A stretch of 64,000 bases of DNA from Moringa oleifera (Eukaryota; Streptophyta; Magnoliopsida; Brassicales; Moringaceae): the NCBI GenBank assembly GCA_021397835.1, contig JAJFZO010000049.1, forward strand, positions 191,001 to 255,000, in the 5' to 3' direction. Position numbers and translations under genes: made by a program. This document shows positions 48,219 to 61,000 of this stretch, one piece after another; the first letter of the stretch is position 1; each line of letters starts with the position of its first letter. The notes beneath the pieces were generated by a model. That model was not told the DNA's origin. It was given only the letters and a program-made list of their open reading frames with translations, and did no database searches.

Positions 48219-51018
48219 TTAGTTGTCGGGCAAAGAGATGTTGATATCAGTGGCCAAGTTTCGGGCTTCCTGCATGGTGGACCAGGTGTCATGGGGGAAG
48301 GTAGGAGAAGAAGAAAGGTTCTGGTTCATGGCATTTGAATTTTGTTCAATGTTTCCACACAAGTTCCCCTCCCCAACATTAGTAGGCACCGCATCTGGTC
48401 CTGTAGGTGCTTCTGCAGCCAGAGTAGGCGTTGCTTCAGCTTTTTCCTTCTTAGGTCTGGGCTGGGGCAGGGCAGCTGGTAGGAAACTGCCCACGACAAT
48501 CTGAAAAGAAAAGTTGTTTGTAAGTGTTTCAAGCAATAATTCCGACATTTTTAAGTAGAGAACACGCAATGATTATCTGTACAGGGGAACCAATCTGATT
48601 ATTTGTACTGCAAAAGCAGAAAAAACAGAAGATTGGAAAGGTCAAGGTCACCTGCACGACACTAGCAGCAATCAGAAGTCCAGCAACTCCTCCACCTATA
48701 ACACGACCATCAGGGGCAACCATACAGATGCTCAATCCACCCACTCTGCTCCGGTCTCCTTGGTTTTCAGTAGGTAGGAATGCTCCAGTCAGGGCAAGTA
48801 TTTCAAAACGACCCTACAAGCAAAAACAAGTGGTTAAAGCTGATTTCTCAAAACAGCAATTAGGCCTCGGAACAGCATCACCACTCCATGCACAGACTAT
48901 GAGTTTTCACCTAAACAACAAGAAACAGGCATAGCAGTACAGATTCCAGATGGAAACCTCATTTCTCTTCTCTGTTTCTCATCCTTTCTCATATTTCACC
49001 TAACACAATACTTCCAGCAACAGGGGAAGCAGTTCATTTGCACACAAAAGCAACATAAAAGGAAGAAAATGACATTTAAGGAAAGCAAAAGTCGCACAAA
49101 CTGAAAGCCCTAGTTCAAACAGAATTCTGTGCCCTGATCTTTTATCCGTACACAATGACTCTAGAACTCACTGATAAATTAGATGCAACTACAAAATTTA
49201 AATTGAAACATTCCATGTTTTTCCTTGTTCATGACAGGCAGCATTGTCTGCTTAATATCACAGATCATCCAATCAATGCTCAGTTAATGAAGTTATTACC
49301 AGTTAACAAATTCAAACCAGTTCTATTACAAAAACAAGCAAGCAATTAACTGGATGTCAGAAACACGATCTCTTTATAAATGTCAGTATAGTTTTGAAGT
49401 TCAAACATGTTTCCAATTGAAAGTTATTAGAAGTTTGCTTTTATTCTCCAACCACTTAAATTCCTTACCAAATGTGTAAGAAGATGCATGCATGAACGAG
49501 CACGTAAACCCACAAATAAAAGAGTGTCTCAAGCTCTAACAAGTTCTCATACCAACAATTCATTCAATCCAAGTCATGTAGGAAAGATAGCTTCATGTCC
49601 TAAACTTCGACTCAAACATGTCCCGGGGCTCATGACAATGCTTAGGACTATAAAATCAGGAGAAAGCAAATGAGAACAGAAGGATTCATTTAGTAGAAAC
49701 TATATTTCACATGATATCATATAATGCAATGAACTTGATTCAGATGGAAGAAAGATCGCCAGACCTCATAAGTAACAGTGCCCCCAGAACAATCCCGACG
49801 AATAGCAGCATTTGAAATTGATCCGATAGCCGACATGATACAAATAGCCCTTCGACCTCGCTGAGAGAATGATATCACCTTCATCGTAACATCCTTAAAC
49901 ACCCAAGCAAACACGCAAGTGAAGTAAACAAAACCTATCTATATCCTTCTTACTACTAAACTATTAACAGAACCTTTTTCAACAGGATTTCAGGAGGAGG
50001 GGCTATGTTTCACCGTATGAGGCATACCTCACCCGCTTCAACATTAATCACATGAGGCAAGAAGTGTGCCCACAAAGGGGGCTCACCCTCCCAGTCAGCT
50101 ACAAAACAACAATGGAAAAACATCTGTTAATCAAACTCGCTGAAGGTATTTTATTTCTTTAAAATTGGTATAAAAGCGAAATCTGATAACTCGAGCTTTC
50201 CTTTAAGGTGAGGAATCAAAGAGACATATTTGTTTCTCCATTTTAAGGCACTGATACTTAAAGACATGACTAATCAAGTAATCTTGGACATTTAACAAGT
50301 TCAGTTATGTTCCTGTCATGAAACAGGATCTTGTAATAAGATTTGTGAAAAGTCACCTTGTAAGAATTTGAAGCCATATGAAGAATATTCCTTGGTCCAT
50401 ACCCCATAAAAGTCCATCTTTTCATTCCAAGAAAAAAAATATATGCCACCAAATCCGAACAAGAGAGTCTCATAAGGAGGTCCCACAAAAGCTTTAGAAA
50501 ACAGATATCAAGAGCTAACTTGGCATAAACAATAGTCAAAATAAGGATTTACAGATTTTAAAATCAATCATGCATAATTCCGGCACACCAGAACAACTGT
50601 ATAAGAAACGAATTAAAGAAGATGTTTAAAGGTATTCATTACCAAGGATCTCCGCGGAAATTCTCGGGGAAATCTCAGTTGGCACTCTAGGAGCCCTATT
50701 GTCAGCGGAACCACTCAGCCGTCCTCTTCCACGCCTTCCCGAAGAGGAATTACCTGCAGGTGGGGCTGAGGAGGAAATGGGCGTTGGAGACAATGCGCCA
50801 TCAGGTCCATATTTCCTCGGCCTACCCCTTTTCTTCTTAGCTGGGGGTCCGGACATTCCAACACTGACAGGTGAGGCATCGACGGCAGGAGCTTCAGTAA
50901 ACTGAGGCGCGTTCTCGGACCTGGTCGGGTTCTCGGACCTTGGGGCCACATGATAGGTTGATGGATCTTCTGCTCCGATAACAGTCACTCCCGGATTCAT
51001 TCCCTCACGAGGCTCCAT
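48219..51018 (-). CDS. AT-hook motif nuclear-localized protein (AHL)
   Basis: Nuclear DNA-binding protein with an AT-hook and a PPC/DUF296 domain; family members bind AT-rich matrix regions and act as trimers. Exons 51018-50643, 50098-50028, 49893-49765, 48813-48652, 48500-48219 (339 residues). The AT-hook KKKRGRPRKYGPDG is at about residues 61-74 (core RGRP) and a second basic RRGRGR at about 95-100. The PPC domain follows: LPHVINVEAGEDVTMKVISF, then RRAICIMSA, TYEGRFEILALTGAF, DGRVIGGGVAGLLIAA and IVVGSFLP. The first PPC segment (usually GxxFxPH with a YFVGANF-like lead) is altered to PPLWAHFLPH. A 5' UTR intron (51042-51899) is implied by good splice sites. Confidence 0.94.
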
Positions 51019-51899
51019 GCAGAAACTGGTACTTAATAAACCTAAAAATCAAATTCTCGACAGAATTAAGAACTCACGCTATGACCTGCGAGAAAGGTAT
51101 GAATGGGAAATCAGTACAAACAGAAGAACAAGCAAATTTATTTTCCCCCAGCAAATCTAGAAGTAAAATATCTGAGATTAACATCTCCTGCTGGTATACT
51201 GGGGAGGCTAAATAGGAGCCCAACCAGTAAATTTGAGGAAAGAAGAAAAGAAAAACTCAGAATTTCATGAAGGATCAAGAGTAGCGAACTCCCAAACAAC
51301 AGTAATCAGCCTGTTAAATAACAACTTTAAAAACAAAAACTTGATCAAGAATTAAGAAAACAAAATCGAAAAGAGTGTCAGTGCAAAATATACTCCGACT
51401 TCAAAAACAGCCCGCCTTCGGAGGTCAGAAGAAGAAGAAGAAGAAGAAAATGCCAAACAGACCCGTGAAAGGCATCAAAAACAAACAAAAGAGCCGGAGA
51501 AGTTCGTAGAACAACTCGATATCTCATCGGAACAATTCTTTTTGAAAAAAAAAAGAAGAAAGTAAGGAAGTAAAGCGTAAACAGTAAAATGATGACCATA
51601 TGATCGCAAACAAAAAGCAAACAGTAAAAATCGGCTTCAAAACTCAAAATCCTCGTCATTAGTGAAAGATCATGACCTGGGACTCCAAGAACGACTTCCC
51701 TGTCACACAACTTTTCACATTTTCAGTGCTCCAACTACACCCCAAAAGTATATTTTATTTGCTAAAAAACAACAGATAATTCAAAAAAAGAAGAAATCAC
51801 AGTACGGACAGCAAAAAGAAAAACACCTGTTCGTTTCCTGCGAAAACGATTTATCGAGAAAACGAAAACCGGTCCCAAGTGTCAGGGATAACCGCTTAC

Positions 51900-51935
51900 C
51901 GGTTATTCCCTGTTTGCAGAGACTTCCGGACAGAG

Positions 51936-51975
<40 letters not shown>

Positions 51976-52020
51976 AGAGAGACGGCGAGAGAGAGAGTTA
52001 AAGAGAGTGGGCAAAAAAAA
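51900..52020 (-). promoter_or_regulatory. AHL 5' leader exon with CT repeat
   Basis: On the minus strand a CT-rich leader (from the GA run at 51934-51973) is followed by AATAACCG and then GTAAGCGG, a good donor at 51899. The matching acceptor TTTTTAG is 24 bp before the ATG. This fits a non-coding first exon, common in AHL genes. Confidence 0.55.
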
Positions 52021-54177
52021 GAGAAAAACAATTATTTATTTAAATACCCTTAAATGGGAAAATGGAGAAGGAAACCTGAAAATAAAATCTTAGAATACTG
52101 TGAAAATATTGCTTTATTACAGATAAGAAAAAACAGATGAAATTTGTTTAAGAGAAATTTGGGGTCCGTGAGGAAAATAAATGGAGCAAAACAGAAAAAC
52201 AAGGAAACGCCTTTCTTTAAAATAAATATATTAATCAGTTTCCATTTAAAAGCTGCAATGTTTTTCGTTTGGACGGACGGACCGACCTTTTAGTTGTGTC
52301 TGACCTCCTTTTTGTCCTTTTCGGAAAATCGAAGACTTTTATCTACTTTACGCCCTTGAATTGGACATAAATCACGATTATGCCACTGTGCCACCGGAGT
52401 GCAGGTGCTTCGGGTGAGCTGTGATTCCGCCACCTGCTGGTGACAAAAGTCAGGTTATCTGACGGACTGTATCTGTGACTGGATACTGTGGCCAGGCCCA
52501 GCAGGGGGCATGTATCGTACTTTCCTGAGCAGGGCAGTTCTCGCACGTGCGAGAGTAGGTCTGTTCCTCTGTCCACTGAATCGTCCGTTTGACACGTGGA
52601 AAGATCCGTAAATCTCCGGTTGGTGCACCTCTCTAGCCTCTAGCCATGCCCTTTTTCAAATATTTCAGAAATTCACAAATGGGTTACTTTAAAAAATGTA
52701 ATCTACCGATAGATTACTAACCAAAACCGAAATTTTGTAAAAGACATCAAATCATGTAAATTACAATATGGACTCGGGCTAGAGATTTAAAAAAAAAAAA
52801 ATCATAGGTCCATAGAAAAAGCAATCTATATTGGACACTTGACATGAGGAATCAGCCCATGCCACACCATATTAGCATTCAAAAGCTGCTTTTATGTTTT
52901 TATGAAAATAGTTTTAATTATTATAAACAAGAATCCAAAAAAAAGATGTTAAGAAGAAGAAAAATCTGATTCTGTAACTATAAAAAGAAGAATTCAAGTA
53001 CATTAAATTCAAACTTTTATTTTCCATTGTTTCGGCATTTATATTCTCATTCATTATTGCCATATTATTAAAATATTTAAATCAATTAATAATCTTTGAA
53101 TGTAAAATTTTTTTAATTGCTAGCTTCTGTCTTAATTTTTTTTATATTTTAAAAGATTGATTTATTTGTTATTGTATAAACTTTAATTATATTTTAAATA
53201 ATATAATAAATTTCAGTTTTTCAAAGAAAAAATCATAGTGGTTAGATGAATTGTCAATTGGGATGTACAGATAACACCAACATTAAGAGACTAAGCGTAC
53301 CCAAAAGTAGGAGGTAATTAGGTCCGTGTGGGTAATCCAAATAACGACCATTTTTTCTCCTATTATATGATTGCCCAGAAATCTGATTGGCCGGAGGTTG
53401 AAGAGAAGGGGTCCTTCAGGTTTCAGACAGTCAACGGCATCCGGACGAGGGTCGGTTGGTTGATGAGTCGTTAAACTTGTCCGAGGTTGCTTTGGTTCTC
53501 TCTCTCTGTTATGGTACGTCACATGCTGAACAAGACCAGGGAGTAGAAGTCCACCCCACTGGGTCCCCGCCCTTTCCACATTTTAAAAAGTCTTCAAGAA
53601 TCTAACTCAGGTTGTTATAACGTTGAATCAGACGGTCGATATTAGATCAAGACGTTGACGAAACGTGACTTCAACTGGTTAACTACTCGTCCTCTCTCTT
53701 TTTCTTTAATCAAGTCAGTAAAGCGTTGATTAATGTAAAGTGGTGATGTCTCAGTAGGATTTGGGCACATGCACACAATCTATCGTAATCATTGCATGCA
53801 TCCGCGAAAATTCAAAGGATAATCTGAATTAGTATAAAGTTAAGGGGAGGCAGACTTACCGGAAACATAGAAAATATTGTCATCAACTATTTAAACAGTT
53901 GATTTGGTAGACCTGGTATGCAATTTTCCAAGATAAACTGCCTGCACCTCCTCCATGTTTTCCAATGCATTCACCCTGCTTTTTTCTTTCTTTTTGTTAT
54001 TCTCTAAAACCCAATTCAAAGCTTCAACTATGATAATGAAAAATAACATTATTCTTGCCTGCAAGCAGATTGCTAATCATCAGCCTGTGCAAGAATATAA
54101 GTGGGTCCATGATAAAACAAACTTAGGAAGCCAATGAAACTCGACTTATATTTAAAGAAGAACATCTTCAGTGGAGG
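52021..54177. other. AHL upstream region and spacer
   Basis: 52260-52620 is GC-richer and holds a 16-bp palindrome with a G-box and a second CACGTG at 52593. 52660-53260 is AT-rich with nothing recognisable. 53280-53800 is again mixed; its 98-codon minus-strand frame has no family resemblance. No gene is supported. Confidence 0.6.
52539..52554. promoter_or_regulatory. Perfect 16-bp palindrome centred on a G-box
   Basis: TCTCGCACGTGCGAGA is its own reverse complement and contains CACGTG, the core bound by plant bHLH and bZIP factors. Another G-box (ACACGTGG) lies 39 bp further on. Both are roughly 0.5 kb upstream of the probable AHL transcription start. Confidence 0.6.
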
Positions 54178-54197
54178 TCATCTCTAGAAGATGTAAA

Positions 54198-57100
54198 TCA
54201 TGTCTGCATCATGAGTTTTGAAAAGGTTTTATGACATAAGAAGCCAGCTCTTACCTCTTCGAACGAGTACTCAACGTGATCTGTACATGTTTCAGCTGTT
54301 CTAGCACCTGAAGTAACGCAGGGAGTAGTTGGGGTGGTGGCCATCAACATAGGGAGAGAGACTGCAGGAGTAGTTGGCACTGGAATTTGTGTGGTCTTTA
54401 GCGTTCTGTTTTCTTCCTCGGCAGTGGAAATTGACTTTGGAGGTGTTGCAACTGGCATCTTGCAACCAGGAAGTGTTCTTTTCAGTGTTCTAGTCTGTGC
54501 TTCTTTTTGATCTTCGAAGGAATTTGCAATGTTGGCTTTAGAGGACCATAACGAAGGAATAGGAGACAGTGGCCTCCTTACAAGTGGCAGCTCAACTTCT
54601 TGGGCCTTTGCAGCACTGGAAGGATGTTTCTTTGAATGACCAGGAATGTCCGAGTTTCTTCTTCCTACAAAATCTTTGACAATTAAGTATGTCACATGAA
54701 ATATTCATTTAAAAAAAGCTGTCAAATGAGTAAAAGAACTCCATAATAGCAGCAGCAGGTTCTTCCAATACCTTGGCCGGGCTGGCAAAATTAAACATGC
54801 AATTCATTTCACAAAATGTAAATATTTCATGTGATTTAAAATAGCAATTTTTCTTCTAAAACAATGACAAAGGAATTATGAATATACGATTTAAAATAGC
54901 AAGAATCTCCTAAACAATGAACTTAACACATAAAGCCATGATTAGATACCAGAAAAGTGAGGTGCAACTCTACTTGACTGCCGATGTCTTGATGCGTTCT
55001 GATTCAAGCACTCACCCTTCTTGATAGAAAGGGCGTGTAGAGTAAACTTTTCAGGTTTCAAATTCTGAAGCATTGCTCCACCAAGGGAAAGTTTTCTATA
55101 ACTCGAACCTCCTGCTGAGGTTCTAGGTATAGGAGCCTTCTTTCCACTGTTTGATGGACTTGGTTTTGATCCATAAAGTGCTTCCTGTTCTGCCATAAGT
55201 TGTCCATGAAGTTTCTTTTGGTTCTAAAATACAGTTGGAATTCATGGACATGTTAGGAAGAAAAAAAAAATTCATACATAATTCTCCATCTCCTGTTGAC
55301 TACTTTAAACAAGGACATACTCTTTTTCTTTGCCTTTCAAGTTCCTTGGTTTGCCGTAGGTTACTGTAGTCTTCAAGCATAGTAAGAAGTCGCACCTAGA
55401 TAATTCATAAAACAAGCAACTGGCATAAAAAATCAATAAGAACCTCAATTGTAACAAACAATTGGTACTTACACAATCACAATAGGTTACTTGTCTCGTA
55501 TTGAAAAATTTTAGCAGCTGGGAACAAGGCACTTACACCGTCATATAAGAATTCAATTACTTTTTCTCTTTCCCAAGCAGTGGTTTTTGAAGTCAATGCC
55601 TCCACCATTGCTGCTCCAGCACCGACCAGAGGAAGAAACTCATAAAACATACTATAAAAGATGTAAAGGCCTGGTCTAGGCCAATGTGCCAATGTGGTTT
55701 CTAAAGCCATCTAATTTAGCTCCAGCAGTGCTCATTTGCTGCAATTGTTGATTTTTAACTACTTTTACACCATCCATAAATAGCTGCAAAACTTATGACA
55801 TTCTGGCAAGTGCCTGCCATCAATTTGGACTCATGTTGGAGCCAAGTTTGGTAAAAACATCTTTCACCTTATAACCTATATTTTGTCAGATATCAAAGAT
55901 GGATCAAAAATAAGATCATTACCAGGAATTTTATTGACCAGAGCACGAGCTCTCTCAGCACGTTTCAAGGTAAGATGTGCACCTCTTCCAGCATTATAAC
56001 GATTGTCATCCTGAAATTCCACAAATGTGTGAATCAATTGAATGAAGAGCAGAAAGAGATATATCATGCTATTTGAAGAAATAATTCAACCCTATTGTAC
56101 TCCTCAAGCCAGCATTCTTCTTCACATGCTGCCAACCATTTCTCCACCTTCTCAAGTATTTCTTTCCTACTAGCAGCTTCTTCTTTGACCTTTGCAATTT
56201 GGAGCTCAGTTTGTTCCAAAAGGTACTCCAGACCCTTCGTATCTAGAAAACAAAGATTGCATTAAATGGGAGAAATTTTCTGTTCATGGTTTGTGAAGGC
56301 AATAAATTAGTTACATAGAAACATGCACCAAGGGCTGGCATCAGGAATTGGAATTCCAGGTGAAACATAAGTAGACAATTCATCATCAAAATTTCAGGTT
56401 GCCCTTTAATCCCTCATAATAATCACACCCTACAATTGAACTAAACAAAAATTCAAAAGTGTGTAGATAATGGATGGGCTTCCTATCATTCTATAACAAT
56501 ATTATATTTATTCAACTATAAATGAAAGTGCTGCTACGTGACAAACTTCTCAAATTTTTACCGGACTTTGTAGCTTCAGTTGAACATTCCATCACACCAA
56601 GACTATCTATGACCATATGAGTCCTTCTGCATATCTCTTCTAGTTCCACCCTCTTTTTCATAAGAACCTCTTCAATTTTAGTTGATTTGAGCTGGTCCAG
56701 CTTCAAAACTTCCTCCTCAACCTGCAAGAAAAGAGCCCCCAGAGTTATATAGATATGTTAACTTGCCACAAAAACTATGAATACTGGCAGATGAAATCTA
56801 AAAACATAATAAATAATAAAGAACATTTGGCGTTTGAAATGCTGTAACTGTAAGTAATGCACGCACATGTTTAATGAAGTTGATGGAAAGTGCATTAGGC
56901 TCCATAATTTCAGTTTCTGAAGCAGCAATGTTACTGATAATATTGTGAAACACCTTTCGCTCCTCAGTCGGTGTATTCAACAAATCCCAGAGATCTGACA
57001 ACACAATTCCAACATTTTGAAGCTGGAAAAGGTACGATTCAAAGGGTTAGAAGGGCGAAACAGAAAGAAAATGGAATCGCAAGGACGTGCTATCTATTAG

Positions 57101-58376
57101 CACTAACTAACCCTCTGTGTCCTCTGTGTCTTTATCTCTTGCAAACTCTGTATCTTAGCAATCAAGCTCTCAATTGTATTGGTATTTAGATCCTTCTTTT
57201 CATCGGAATCAGCTAAAGTGGGGTGTATCTTGCAAATCATGTCTTTGAAATCCATACCAAGCACCACACACAGTGAACTTAGGGTGTTAAGGTGATCGGT
57301 CAGCTGCTTCAGCCGGCTGTTCTGTAGGTGATAAAGATTAATAAACCAGGTTAGAACAGGGAAAAACAAATAACTGCAATAGAAATTTACAGGGTTAAAG
57401 GAAAAAGATTTAAATATCAATCTTAACATAAACATGATTAGCAGACAAAACATCCTACACAAAAGTCTCTGCAATAAAACCAGTCTTAACCCAATTTGCA
57501 GACAAATCATGGCCCAAATCCAGTTGCAACCATTTGGGCTGCATCATATACAAGTAAAATACTGTCATTAAGAAAAAAGGACATCAAACCTTCTCACTTT
57601 GAAGGTCAAGCAAAAGGCAGCGCAACTCCTCCAGTTTCTTCGTAGACAAGTCACTCTCATCTGAGATAATCTTGCACAAATTATCTTCTGCAGACGTTCC
57701 CATCTGGATCGATATTTTCTGTAATTGGTTCAGCACTTCAACAAATTCGTCCTTCCTCCCTATCTTCCTCTTCCGCATGTCCTGTAATCGTGAGCTGATG
57801 GCTTTAAGCTCCTCCTTTAAGTTCCATCCAACCTTTCTATCACACTGAAGATGAAAAAACAATAGACAAACATGTCCAAGCCTGAAATTCCCTTAACAAA
57901 TTGAGAAACAAGTTCAAACATGTAATGTTGTTTCTTCAATCATAATAACACTCACATGCATCTCTTGCTCTCCCATTGAGGAGCTGATATCTGCGATTTC
58001 AGCTTTGCAGACATCAATTGCATTCCGCAATTGGTCTCTGCACCTTGTGGCCTCATCAATATTTCTCCTATATACTGCAAGGCACTCTTGTTCAATTTTA
58101 AGCAACATTGAATCCCTTTCATCATCAGGCTCTCCAACTTCATCCCACAGTTCCTGAAGTAACAGTGCAATGCACCAGATAGGTCCAACAAGTAGCAAAA
58201 ATAAATCAAAACAAGGAAATACAAGGAAGAAATAAAGGGGAAGGGAAGGAAGCGAGGACAAGGAGAGGTTAAAAGATATTTATTTAAAAAAATTCGAGGA
58301 GAACCTGCAGCTCATGTAGCAACAACCCACATGTTGTTTCTCTGAGAACAAAGTGATGAGTATGGTGGTTTGACAT
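54198..58376 (-). CDS. 65-kDa microtubule-associated protein (MAP65)
   Basis: Dimeric PRC1/Ase1-type protein that cross-links antiparallel microtubules, for example in the phragmoplast. Exons 58376-58305, 58153-57956, 57844-57590, 57321-57112, 57022-56867, 56721-56562, 56242-56091, 56010-55923, 55610-55537, 55395-55321, 55223-54950, 54664-54198 (726 residues if the last exon is read through). Visible blocks are [86 protein letters not shown] and the tail VEYSFEE. The basic Ser/Pro-rich C terminus (after about residue 500) is the usual regulatory region. After SFEE a GTAAGA donor at 54254 suggests the true end is spliced (for example to 54183-54178), so the last residues are uncertain. Domain resemblance is closest to the MAP65-3 branch, but I do not assign a number. 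Confidence 0.93.
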
Positions 58377-59230
58377 GGCGAAGCAGCTATAAAAAGCAGA
58401 GGGTAACTGTTACATATCAGAAAACCAAAATAGGAAGATAAAACTGAAGTAGTTCATGACTAACACTCACAATTGAAGCTTACAATCCTAAGTCCTAACT
58501 ATCAAATAGAATGAATCTTCAATCTGAAACATACTCGGTTCGTTCAACAAAACAGCATATCATCACAATTTTGATTGCTCTATTTTCTTAAATTATCAAA
58601 CAAATCCTGGTTGTGATCTTGCATGAATATGCGCTGTCAATGGAACAGTAAGCATGAAGCATACTTGAGAGCATGGACATAGAGATAGCAAATCAATCCA
58701 CGATCGTTTAAATTTATTCGCCAAGGTAGTGCATGGAAAGAGAAATTGAAAAGAAAAAGAAGACCAAGAGTGGACACAATGCATCTGTTTTATCCTAGTT
58801 TGATTCTCGCCAAAAAAGGGAAAAAAGATTAGGAACAAAGGAACAAAAGCTCTCCTGGATTAATCGATTTTCTAAGAAGTCATGTTTTTCACTTCTCGTC
58901 ATTTTTCCTTCATATTCTCGCCAACCAAACAGAGGATGTCAACAATTCTCTGCCATTGCAACTCAAAGAAAATTCACCATCAAGCAAACGCGAATTAGTA
59001 AAAGTACCTGAATTCAGCAAGTCTGGAATCTCTCCGAACTGGAACAGCAGTGACTGCAGTGACATTCAAGGTAATTGATCGGAATACATCAGGTCGCTTT
59101 TGACGCGAGCGGAAAAGAGAAAATAAGGAGGGCTTGAAATGTAGAGGGGGCGCTAGAGCCGTTACGTGGGGAAAAGCAAGATGTTGACACGTGGCTTTTG
59201 ACAGCAAGATCTCCATGACGTGGCAATATC
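58377..59230 (-). promoter_or_regulatory. MAP65 5' leader intron and promoter
   Basis: On the minus strand GAATTCAG then GTACTTT (donor at 59007) and TTTTTATAG (acceptor at 58387) mark a 5' UTR intron ending 10 bases before the ATG. About 150 bp upstream of the donor, CCGTT at 59159-59163 gives AACGG on the transcribed strand, the core of the mitosis-specific MSA element. A single core match is weak evidence. Confidence 0.5.
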
Positions 59231-61000
59231 AAGAGCGTACTACCACTACCACGGCTGTCATTGCCGGAGAATTTATTTTAATATTTTCTCTTATTAACAG
59301 TGGGGACTGAATGGGGATTTCACTCACACTTGGGTTTTGAATTTCAAAAACTGGTTTTAAGTTGGAATTAATGAAATAAAGTGCAATTGCTATGAGTTGA
59401 ATCCATCCACATATTAAATTATTTTGAAATGAATCATTGTTTTTAAAATTTTAAATTATTAAAATAAGATTTTTTCTACAAACTGATAAATTTTTCCAAC
59501 TAATTTTATTTAAATTTATTTTTAAAATAAAAATATTTTTTTATGAATTTATTATATTAACAAAAAAATAAACCACACCAATTTTATCTATCTATTCGGT
59601 TGATTTTCATAAGTCAATATTATTTTAAAATACTTATACAAAATAAATTAATAAAAAATATTTATTTATTAAATACTAGTGAACAATACATGTTAAATAT
59701 ATGACAAATATTTAAAAAGTCATTAGTCAAATGTGTTTATTTTATTTTTATTTTTATCTTAATTTAATTTAACTTAATTATAATTGAAACAAATCAAAAG
59801 CAAAAAGTTTACGTTATTTATTTTCTAGTATGTGTATAATGACAATTACAAGAAATTTATCTAATTATGTAACTATCAATGTTAAATTTGAAGAAAGCGC
59901 AGTTAAGAATTCAACTTTTTACATTTTATTATGAAATATATAAATGCAGTAAATTATCATACATTCAATATTTTATGGATTTAAAATTTAAAATTTATTA
60001 TTTTATAGTTTTTATTACTCTTTATTCTATATATTAAATATTTACTTAATCTAAGAGTAAAGATCAAATAAACCATAAATTATACTTTTATTTTGTACTT
60101 TAAAATACTAATTAAGTCTTGTACATCTGATTTTTTATTTTATTTAGTTCAAAATTAAATTTTTATTAAAAATTTAAAAATTATAGAAATTTAAATAAAA
60201 ATTTATATTAAATTTTGTCTTAAAAATTTTTATAAATATAAAAAAATTCAAACAGTCGTTGTAAAAAAATTTCAAAATTTTTAAGTATTAAAAATATTTT
60301 CTAAAAAAATCACGCTATTAAATTTTTGAAAATTTCAAACTATCCATAGATAGTTTGTGAGTCAAAATTTGTTTAAATTTGAAAGATGCACTCGAAATAT
60401 CATGTAAAATTTATTTGAATATTTTTTAGATATTTCAATAATGAATATACCTTCAATTTTTCATAATTGTTTGAGCTTAAACTAAATTAAAAGATTAAAT
60501 ATATAATTAATTTTAATTAACATATTAGAATTTATATTAAAATTAAAGCAAATTTAAGCTAAATTTTTTATATATTTATTCTTAATATAATTATATTATT
60601 TTTTAAGACAACAAATAATATTATAAATTAAATTAACCCATAAAAATTTTATTAAGTTAACTCGCATATGGTTTATTTAAAACTTATTAAATTAATTTAT
60701 TTAATATTTAACAAAAAGTAATTTATAAATATGATCTATATATGATTAATGGGTCAAATCTATCGATAAAATCACTGGTCACATATGTTTCAAAAATATA
60801 TGCTTAGCCCAATCTTTCAATCTGAAAAGCTCATTGGGGTTTTCATGAACAAGGCTTAAACCTTGGGTTCTCATGCTGGGATGGGATTCAAAACTCATAG
60901 AATTCTGCATTCTTGAGGGCAATCCTATGTGTAAATCCATCTTGCATACTGTTGATAAACTTATTTTTGAAATTTGCATTTTCAAGGGCACGATGAATTT
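59231..61000. other. AT-rich intergenic DNA
   Basis: Very low GC with long A and T runs. 60060-60480 is reminiscent of the dispersed repeat at 21580-21980 (similar AT phrases such as AAAATTTTTATTAAAAATTT), but the likeness could be composition alone. A 78-codon minus-strand frame at 60779-61015 lies in a slightly GC-richer island; I do not recognise it. Confidence 0.5.

Noticed and set aside
53283..53579. 98-codon minus-strand frame
   Set aside because: No recognisable domain, no supporting promoter or splice context, and it lies in a mixed-composition spacer.
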